From positions 20,319 through 84,318 of the forward strand of contig NZ_FOTD01000014.1 in NCBI RefSeq assembly GCF_900114465.1: 64,000 nt of DNA. The letters are read 5' to 3'. A program made the translations under genes and the position numbers. Numbering within the stretch: the stretch's first letter is position 1; each line of letters begins with the position of its first letter. Source of the stretch: Trichococcus palustris. Lineage in GTDB: Bacteria; Bacillota; Bacilli; Lactobacillales; Aerococcaceae. Below are positions 58,211-64,000 of the stretch, piece by piece. The notes under the pieces were generated by a model. It ran no database searches, had not been told where the DNA came from, and saw nothing but the letters and a program-made list of their open reading frames with translations.

Positions 58211-59839
58211 TTAGTATTCCGCTTTCCAGATGGCGTCTTCCACGGCTTGCGCAGGATCTGAGATGGACACGCCGTTTACGCCGTCTTCGATGGCAGCTTG
58301 AACGACTGCCGCTGCAACGAGCTTCGATGCTTCACGCAATTGTGCCACCGGCGGAAGGATAGCCGCGCCTGGTTCGTCCAGGTTTTGAAGGGAAGTGATG
58401 CCGTGCGCTGCAGCCGACAACATCTTGTCCGTCACTCTTTTCGCTTTTGCGATGACGATCCCGAATCCCAATCCAGGATACAAAAGGGCATTGTTGGCTT
58501 GTCCGATTTTATAGGTGACGCCGTTCAGTTCGATCGGATCCGATGGGCTGCCGGTTACGACCAATGCCTTGCCTTCGGTCCATTTGATGACGTCGGAAGC
58601 TTTTGCTTCACACAATTTCGTCGGATTGGAAATGGGCATGATGGCCGGGCGCTCATTATAGGCTGCCATCTTCTTGACCACTGCTTCCGTGAAGGCTCCC
58701 GGTTGGCCGGATGTTCCGATCAGGACAGTCGGTTTCACCGCTTCGATGATGTCAGCTAAATCCGCCAACGGTTTGCCGAATTCAGAAGCGCTGCGGGCAT
58801 ATTGGGTTTGACCGGGCGTCAACCCTTCCATATCATCCGTGACCAAACCATAGCGGTCCACGATATAGAATTGTTTGCGGGCATCCGCTTCCGCTGCACC
58901 CTGCAACGTCATTTCCAACAGGATTTGGTCGGATACCCCCACGCCTGCGGTTCCGCCGCCAAAAACCAAGATTTTGTGTTCCGTGATCGGTTTGCCGGTA
59001 ATGCGCACGACAGAATCCATCGCTGCGGACATCATGACGCCCGTCCCTTGAATATCGTCATTGAAGGTGCAGATCTTGTCGCGGTACTTCTCCAGAATGG
59101 TCGCAGCGTTGTCGCGGCCGAAATCTTCCCAATGGAACAGAACATCCGGGAATAGCTCAGATGCTTCGTTGACCAACGTTTCGATGAACGGATAATAATC
59201 TTCGCCGGTGATGCGTTTGTGCTTATTACCCAAATAGAACGGATCGTCCAACAGCTGTTGGTTGTTAGTGCCGGCATCGATGACAATCGGCAATACTTGC
59301 TGCGGATTCAATCCGGATGCCACCGTGTAGACGGCCAATTTTCCGGTTGAGATCGCCACTCCTTGGATTCCCCAGTCGCCGATCCCCAACACGCCTTCGC
59401 CATCGGTGATGACCATCAATTTGATTTCAGCCAAATTTTTGCTGCCGTTCAACAAAGCGGCTTTTATTTTTTCGGGATGGTTCACATCCAGATAAACGGC
59501 ATCCTGTGATTTTTCAAAGTCTTTTGAATAATTCATGACGGCATCGGCGATGGTCGGTGTGTAGATGACCGGCAATAATTCCGTTACATGTCTGCCTACC
59601 ACATCATAAAACAGCACACGGTTTTGGTCATAGATGTTCATCAGATACTTTTGCTTGGAATAGGCATCGGTAAAATTATCCAATTGCGCATAGACAATGG
59701 CCGATTGTTCATCCAAAGTCCGTACTGCAGTCGGAAGCAGGCCATCCAATCCCAATTCCGTCCTTTCTTCCAACGTGAATGCTGTCCCTTTGTTTAAAAA
59801 GGGATTACGCAATAATTCTTTTCCGCTTACTTTCGTCAT
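58211..59839 (-). CDS. NAD-dependent malic enzyme or malolactic enzyme
   Basis: The enzyme decarboxylates L-malate to pyruvate (malic) or directly to L-lactate (malolactic). The 542 residues from ATG 59837-59839 (MTKVSGKELLRNP) match the ~540-residue family. Visible are NPFLNKGTAFT, VIYTPTIADAV, DGEGVLGIGDWG (near 150), HWEDFGRDNAATIL, TFNDDIQGTG (near 260) and the NAD motif FGGGTAGVGVSDQI. Sequence alone does not separate the two activities. No mleR or mleP is adjacent; fumC is. Confidence 0.88.
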   Translation of the reverse strand: MTKVSGKELLRNPFLNKGTAFTLEERTELGLDGLLPTAVRTLDEQSAIVYAQLDNFTDAYSKQKYLMNIYDQNRVLFYDVVGRHVTELLPVIYTPTIADAVMNYSKDFEKSQDAVYLDVNHPEKIKAALLNGSKNLAEIKLMVITDGEGVLGIGDWGIQGVAISTGKLAVYTVASGLNPQQVLPIVIDAGTNNQQLLDDPFYLGNKHKRITGEDYYPFIETLVNEASELFPDVLFHWEDFGRDNAATILEKYRDKICTFNDDIQGTGVMMSAAMDSVVRITGKPITEHKILVFGGGTAGVGVSDQILLEMTLQGAAEADARKQFYIVDRYGLVTDDMEGLTPGQTQYARSASEFGKPLADLADIIEAVKPTVLIGTSGQPGAFTEAVVKKMAAYNERPAIMPISNPTKLCEAKASDVIKWTEGKALVVTGSPSDPIELNGVTYKIGQANNALLYPGLGFGIVIAKAKRVTDKMLSAAAHGITSLQNLDEPGAAILPPVAQLREASKLVAAAVVQAAIEDGVNGVSISDPAQAVEDAIWKAEY

Positions 59840-59901
59840 CAAAAATCCACTCTCCTTAAATTGCCGTTTATCGGTTACCACAAATACTATAAACTCATTT
59901 C

Positions 59902-59933
59902 AAAAAATAAAAACCTGGGAACTGGTCTCAGGT
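59902..59933 (-). terminator. Terminator downstream of the thioesterase gene
   Basis: On the minus strand, arms ACCTG/CAGGT (with GAGACC-type loop) are followed by TTTTTATTTTTT. Confidence 0.75.
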
Positions 59934-59953
59934 CCTTTTCCCGCAAGGGTCAC

Positions 59954-60490
59954 TCAACCCCATGGAATGTCGATTGTAATATGTTGATGCAGTTCTTTTT
60001 GGAACGATAAATTTTCTTGCCTTTTTTGGCGTCTGGCTTCGTACCCACCGCAAATGAAGACTTCTTCTGTCGTTTCAGGCTTGATGGTCGGCAAATCAAC
60101 TTTTTGGCCCTCCTCATCGGGAAGCGCAACAAAGGTCAGGAAGCATGTCGCCGCTAAATAACGTTCGCCGGTGCGAAGATTTTCGCCGATGACCTTCGTG
60201 AAAACTTCCATCGAAGTTTTGCCCGCACCGGAAACAAACGTGTCGATGCAGACGGAATGTCCCGCCGGCAAAGGCTTGATGAAGTTGAGCGTATCAACGG
60301 ATGCCGTGACATTGCTAGTGCGGCCAAATCGTTCCCCCGAAATAGCGGCGCAATCATCGATCAGACTCATTAATCTGCCACCAAATAAAGTACCATGCGA
60401 GTTTGCGTCAAACGGAAAGACATGGTGTGTTTGAATGACCCTTGTTTGTCTGCAAAAGCGGTATTCTTTTTCTTGATCAGATTCTGACAT
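59954..60490 (-). CDS. Acyl-CoA thioesterase (hotdog fold, BACH-like)
   Basis: The 178 residues match cytosolic acyl-CoA hydrolases. The start VIQTHHVFPFDANSHGTLFG (about 15-34) holds the substrate His/Asn-His region, followed by GGRLMSLIDDCAAI and a C-terminal VALPDEEGQKV. It hydrolyses acyl-CoA to acid and CoA; chain length is unknown. It is a single-gene unit divergent from the uspA genes. Confidence 0.88.
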   Translation of the reverse strand: MSESDQEKEYRFCRQTRVIQTHHVFPFDANSHGTLFGGRLMSLIDDCAAISGERFGRTSNVTASVDTLNFIKPLPAGHSVCIDTFVSGAGKTSMEVFTKVIGENLRTGERYLAATCFLTFVALPDEEGQKVDLPTIKPETTEEVFICGGYEARRQKRQENLSFQKELHQHITIDIPWG

Positions 60491-60615
60491 AATGCAACCT
60501 CCCCCTTCAATATTCGTAATATAATTTTAGCACGCTTCATTTCTTTTTAATAGACATCATAAAAATTTCTCGTTTACACCAATTCCCCCATACTTTCTTT
60601 TCTTATCATGATGAT

Positions 60616-60642
60616 GTAAAATATATTTAGGAAGCGTTTTCT
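60616..60642 (+). promoter_or_regulatory. uspA cluster promoter -10 and cre-like site
   Basis: A TAAAAT -10 (about 60617-60622) has no clear -35. AGGAAGCGTTTTCT (60629-60642), immediately downstream, resembles a CcpA cre site. Confidence 0.4.
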
Positions 60643-60669
60643 TGGTTAGTCAAAAAGGAGCTGGTAAAA

Positions 60670-61110
60670 GTGTTGGGAGAATACAAAAATATTTTAGTTC
60701 CCGTTGATGGATCGGCACAGTCGGAAGATTCATTCAAAAAAGCCGTCGCAATCGCCAAACGCAATAATGCTACGTTGCATCTCATTTGCATCATCGATAC
60801 AAGGAATGCACCTCTAAGCCCTGATTATGCAAGCAGAGTCGACTTTGGTGAACCCACTGCAAAATTAGAGTATGCTTTTCTTGATGAAATGGTGACATCC
60901 GCTGAATCAGAAGGCGTTGTGATCAAAAAGATCCTCACAAACGGTAACCCCATGACGTTGATTGCTGAGGCATTTCCAAAAGAATTCAATGCCGATCTCA
61001 TCATCATCGGGGCAACCGGTAAGGGCGCCCTTACAAGAGTCTTTGTTGGATCTGTTTCTAACTATGTTGTCCGTCATGCACCGTGTGATGTGTTGGTAGT
61101 CCGTACCTAA
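60670..61110 (+). CDS. Universal stress protein UspA, copy 1
   Basis: The 146-residue USP starts YKNILVPVDGS and ends with the ATP-binding pattern G-x2-G-x9-GS (GATGKG...VGSVSNYV). The start codon is GTG after AGGAG. USP-type ATP-binding proteins aid survival in stress. Copies 2 and 3 follow in tandem; this copy differs from them mainly in residues 50-75 (PLSPDYASRVDFGEPTAK). Confidence 0.93.
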   Translation: MLGEYKNILVPVDGSAQSEDSFKKAVAIAKRNNATLHLICIIDTRNAPLSPDYASRVDFGEPTAKLEYAFLDEMVTSAESEGVVIKKILTNGNPMTLIAEAFPKEFNADLIIIGATGKGALTRVFVGSVSNYVVRHAPCDVLVVRT

Positions 61111-61160
61111 AACAAAAGCATAATAACTGCAAGCTACTTGGTTGAAAAGGAGCGGGTAAA

Positions 61161-61595
61161 ATGTTAGAAGAATACAAAAATATTTTAGTTCCCGTTGATG
61201 GATCGGAACAGTCAGAAGATTCATTCAAAAAAGCTGTCGCAATTGCCAAACGGAATAATGCTGTGTTGTATCTTGTCCATATTATGGATACACGGAATAT
61301 GTCATTGAATCCCGAGAATGAATTCCAAACAATGGAAGCCCTCAAAGACTTAGAATATGCCTTTTTGGATGAAATGGTGGCATTTGCTGAAAAAGAAGGC
61401 GTAGTGAGCAAAAAGACCGTCATAAATGGAAACCCAATGACATTGATTGCTGAGACATTTCCTAAGGAATTCAATGCCGATCTCATCGTCATCGCAGCGA
61501 CCGGTAAAGGCGCTATCACAAGAGCCTTTGTTGGATCTGTTTCTAACTATGTTCTCCGTCATGCACCCTGCGATGTATTGCTAGTCCGCACTTGA
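61161..61595 (+). CDS. Universal stress protein UspA, copy 2 (altered nucleotide motif)
   Basis: The 144-residue USP is close to copies 1 and 3. The nucleotide motif reads AATGKGAITRAFVGS where the others have GATGKG, so the first Gly of G-x2-G-x9-GS is Ala. This may weaken ATP binding. Other changes include LRHAPCDVLLVRT at the end. It has a good site (AAAAGGAG) and lies 50 bp after copy 1. Confidence 0.93.
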   Translation: MLEEYKNILVPVDGSEQSEDSFKKAVAIAKRNNAVLYLVHIMDTRNMSLNPENEFQTMEALKDLEYAFLDEMVAFAEKEGVVSKKTVINGNPMTLIAETFPKEFNADLIVIAATGKGAITRAFVGSVSNYVLRHAPCDVLLVRT

Positions 61596-61644
61596 AAAAA
61601 GCATAACAACTGAAAGCCATTTGGTTAAAAAGGAGCGGTTAAAA

Positions 61645-62079
61645 ATGTTAGGAGAATACAAAAATATTTTAGTTCCCGTTGATGGATCGGCACAGTCGGA
61701 AGATTCATTCAAAAAAGCTGTAGCAATCGCCAAACGGAATAATGCTGTGTTGCATCTTGTTTATATTGCGGATACACGGAATATGTCATTGAATCCCGAG
61801 AATGAATTCCAAACAATGGAAGCCCTCAAAGACTTGGAATATGCCTTTTTGGATGAAATGGTGGCATTTGCTGAAACAGAAGGCGTTGTGATCAAAAAGA
61901 CCGCCAAAGACGGTAACCCCATGACGTTGATTGCTGAGACATTTCCTAAGCTATTCAATGCTGATCTCATCGTCATCGGGGCGACTGGTAAAGGCGCTAT
62001 CACAAGAGCCTTTGTTGGATCTGTTTCTAACTATGTTGTCCGTCATGCACCATGTGATGTGTTGGTAGTCCGTACCTGA
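61645..62079 (+). CDS. Universal stress protein UspA, copy 3 (mosaic of copies 1 and 2)
   Basis: The 144-residue USP starts at ATG 61645 after AAAAAGGAG; an upstream in-frame TTG would include the ribosome-binding site. Its N-terminus (DGSAQSEDSF) and C-terminus (VVRHAPCDVLVVRT) match copy 1. The middle (MSLNPENEFQTMEALKDLEY) matches copy 2. The nucleotide motif GATGKG is intact. It ends the tandem array before a bidirectional terminator. Confidence 0.93.
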   Translation: MLGEYKNILVPVDGSAQSEDSFKKAVAIAKRNNAVLHLVYIADTRNMSLNPENEFQTMEALKDLEYAFLDEMVAFAETEGVVIKKTAKDGNPMTLIAETFPKLFNADLIVIGATGKGAITRAFVGSVSNYVVRHAPCDVLVVRT

Positions 62080-62182
62080 AAAAGTATAACAACCGAAAGC
62101 TGCACATCAGAAAACATACACTCAGCCCGGTGCAGTTCCGCTGCGCCAGGCTGTTTCCTTTCCCACAAAACTTTATCCAACC

Positions 62183-62222
62183 AAAATAAAACGTGGACAG
62201 ATCATTTGTCCACGTTTTATTT
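62183..62222. terminator. Bidirectional terminator after uspA copy 3
   Basis: Arms AAATAAAACGTGGACA/TGTCCACGTTTTATTT form a near-perfect stem with T runs on both strands. Confidence 0.9.
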
Positions 62223-62232
62223 CTTCATATTT

Positions 62233-63087
62233 TCACAGATTATTCACAGGACTCGTGGTACCGTCTAGATCAAGCCAGGCACCATCGAAAAATTGTACGC
62301 TGTAGGGCCCGTCTCCGCTGATGTCAAAATATGCGGTATCGGTGAACGACTGCCCCGGCGCTACTGTATGAAGCCAAAAATGTGTATAGCGCAGCGGCAA
62401 GAACTTCCCGTCCCCGTCAACCGCCGTGAAATAATTCGGCGCAATGTAGGTCTCTGCAGTGCCGTTGTTCACATAATCAATTTTTACTTCCAGCAGTTTG
62501 TCCCCTAATGGATTCAACGCAGCAATCGCATCAATTTCCTTGATGCTGGTGATCGTAACGAGTTCGCTTATTCCTGCTGTATCGTTCGAAAAGCTTTGCG
62601 ATTCCCCTTCGTTCACTTTGAATGAAGGTTGCGTTACGATTGGATCATCATTTGGCACAAAAGTTATCGTGATATAGCTGTCGTGCTCCAATTCTGCCAG
62701 AGCGATTCCCGTGTCACCATAGCTAATCGAGGTGTCCGTTGTGAACGTTATTTCGGTCTTGACGCTTGGACCCGGATACGGATAATCAAATCCCCAAGTA
62801 TTGTTCGTATCACGGAAATCAACGGCAGTGCCCTCGATGATCGTCGTCACATGATCATATCCTTCCGCTATGCCTTCAACGGCGAAATAGTTGTGTTTAT
62901 CTCCCCGCGTAATGCCGTTCCGGACACCGCTCGTGAAGATAATGGTTGCATTCTCATTGTTTTGATTAGTCGGAACGGAGGTTTTCTCGGCCAGCGATGT
63001 GCTCTCAGCGGTTGGATTGGAATCGTTTTGGCAAGCACCCAGAATAGATACACTCATAATCGTCAGCAACCACAAACTTTTCCTCAT
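62233..63087 (-). CDS. Lipoprotein of unknown function
   Basis: The 284-residue protein starts MRKSLWLLTIMSVSILGAC, a lipoprotein signal with lipobox LGAC (Cys 19). The start ATG 63085-63087 follows GGAGG. A Ser/Thr/Asn-rich linker (about 22-50) precedes a beta-rich domain. The C-terminal ~130 residues (ITSIKEIDAIAALNPLGDK, then an immunoglobulin-like pattern with FTAVDGDGKFLP and HTVAPGQSFTDTAYF) recall DUF4352/DUF5067-type extracellular domains. I do not recognise it firmly. It lies next to the IS-type element and convergent to the uspA array. Confidence 0.75.
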   Translation of the reverse strand: MRKSLWLLTIMSVSILGACQNDSNPTAESTSLAEKTSVPTNQNNENATIIFTSGVRNGITRGDKHNYFAVEGIAEGYDHVTTIIEGTAVDFRDTNNTWGFDYPYPGPSVKTEITFTTDTSISYGDTGIALAELEHDSYITITFVPNDDPIVTQPSFKVNEGESQSFSNDTAGISELVTITSIKEIDAIAALNPLGDKLLEVKIDYVNNGTAETYIAPNYFTAVDGDGKFLPLRYTHFWLHTVAPGQSFTDTAYFDISGDGPYSVQFFDGAWLDLDGTTSPVNNL

Positions 63088-63204
63088 AATAAATTCCTCC
63101 AGTATCTGCCTTTCCACCCAAACTTACCGGTCTTTGCTGTCACCACTATTTTAGCAAAGCCAAAAATAAACTCCTAATGATAACCCGATTGCAGAGACAT
63201 TTCT

Positions 63205-63379
63205 CCGTCAACAACCCATGACTTTCACCCACGGTGAACTTTTCTCCGAAAAGGAAGTCACAGGCTTGTGAGCCTCTTGCGAGGCTCTGGTTTATATACA
63301 GCGGACTACGCATCCAGTGACACGCCCTTTAATCCTAGCAAGAGGAACTGTCAGGTACCAAGCAAACCTGTTTCTATGA
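63205..63379 (-). ncRNA. Probable right end and omega-RNA region of the tnpB element
   Basis: On the minus strand, after the tnpB stop, there are stable hairpins: GAGCCTC-GCAA-GAGGCTC (63265-63282), TCACA/TGTGA (near 63257) and TTCAC/GTGAA (near 63227). IS200/IS605 elements carry such hairpins at the right end, and TnpB guide RNAs are made from this region. The exact element boundary is unknown. Confidence 0.5.
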
Positions 63380-64000
63380 TTAACCAGCCACCAATGGTGG
63401 TGCCAACAATACTTCATCAATCCAACGGATACCGTAATTGCGTAGGTTCAACCCTGCGTTATGGTCTCTGTCGTGCCATTCATGACAATGATCACATGTC
63501 CATTCACGCGTGGAGATATCGCCCTTGAGGGCTGTATTTTTCACACCACAATCAGAACAGATTTGTGTTGAAGCGAAGGTTTTCGGTGTTTTTACCAAAT
63601 ACTTCCCTTGTTGTTCAAGTTTGTACTTGAGATACAGGCGGAAGTTACCGAACCCATTATCTTGTTGGTTTTTTGCCAACTTCAAGGTTTGTCCGATTGC
63701 ACGAAGATCAAGATCTTCCACCACAACCATATCATAATGATTTGCGAGGGCATAGGCCTTCTTATGGAGCCAGTCTTTCCGTTGGTTCACAACTTTCGTA
63801 TTAAGTTTCACTACTACCAAATGTTGACGTTCCCATCGTTTAGAACCTTGTACCATGCGTGATAGTTTACGCTGTTCTTTTGCTAGACATTCTTCCATAA
63901 CTCGATAGTAGTGTGGATAATTGGCTTTCTTACCTTCACTATCTACGAAGAAATTGGCTTGTGAGTAATCTAGTCCAAGAATACGTTCAACAGCAGGGAT
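63380..64000 (-). mobile_element. tnpB: IS200/IS605-type tnpB (RNA-guided nuclease), 3' part
   Basis: The last 206 codons of a TnpB/OrfB protein run off the window. RuvC-I Asp lies in LGLDYSQANFF, RuvC-II Glu in VVVEDLDLRAIG, a Cys4 zinc finger is CSDCG...CDHCH, and RuvC-III Asp is in DRDHNAGLNL. All catalytic residues of the visible part are intact. TnpB is a transposon-encoded RNA-guided DNA nuclease and the ancestor of Cas12. Whether tnpA is present cannot be seen. Confidence 0.92.

Overview
The window reads as a chromosomal segment of a low-GC Gram-positive bacterium of the order Lactobacillales. It most resembles the Carnobacteriaceae/Enterococcaceae side of that order (a Trichococcus-like genome would fit), but no species can be fixed from sequence alone. 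Reasons: an HprK-type carbon-catabolite system, a liaXYZ-like envelope-stress operon, class II GalT, a malolactic/malic enzyme, a CIRCE-controlled groESL, teichoic-acid genes, and a tsaB-rimI-tsaD / ydiF / rex / ydiK-ydiL / groESL neighbourhood matching Bacillus subtilis gene order. Most genes lie on the minus strand.

Layout: 1-3.0 kb, start of hprK and the liaXYZ-like operon. 3.0-6.7 kb, uvrA behind a LexA-type box and a CzrA-like zinc sensor. 6.8-13.8 kb, a complete phosphate regulon (phoP-phoR, pstS-pstC-pstA-pstB-phoU) with PHO-box-like repeats. 14.1-21 kb, ftsE-ftsX, prfB with its programmed +1 frameshift, secA and hpf. 21-26.5 kb, comFA-comFC, tRNA-Leu(CAG), thpR, murE and yigZ. 26.5-33.6 kb, pncB-nadE-LTA synthase-tagO and a polyprenyl glycosylphosphotransferase. 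33.9-39.1 kb, argG and the fruR-fruK-fruA operon. 39.2-49.4 kb, groES-groEL, ydiL-ydiK, rex, ydiF, a HAD phosphatase, and tsaB-GNAT-rimI-tsaD. 49.7-54.8 kb, csbD, galT-galR and an mhqO/mhqD-like pair with a DUF896 gene. 54.8-60.5 kb, T-box-controlled proS, malic enzyme-fumC and a thioesterase. 60.6-64 kb, three tandem uspA genes, an unrecognised lipoprotein and the 3' part of an IS200/IS605-type tnpB.

How the genes work together: phoPR and pst form one regulatory and transport unit for phosphate. hprK, fru and gal genes, with cre-like sites before csbD, uspA and hpf, point to CcpA/HPr catabolite control. tagO, the LTA synthase and liaXYZ serve envelope synthesis and defence. fumC and the malic/malolactic enzyme form a fumarate-malate route to pyruvate or lactate.

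The most unusual feature is a family of modular, long-hairpin intergenic repeats at three loci (after uvrA, groEL and proS). Each copy starts at the stop codon of its host gene, lies before that gene's terminator, and keeps its flanks while its hairpin arms change with compensation. I do not recognise this family.
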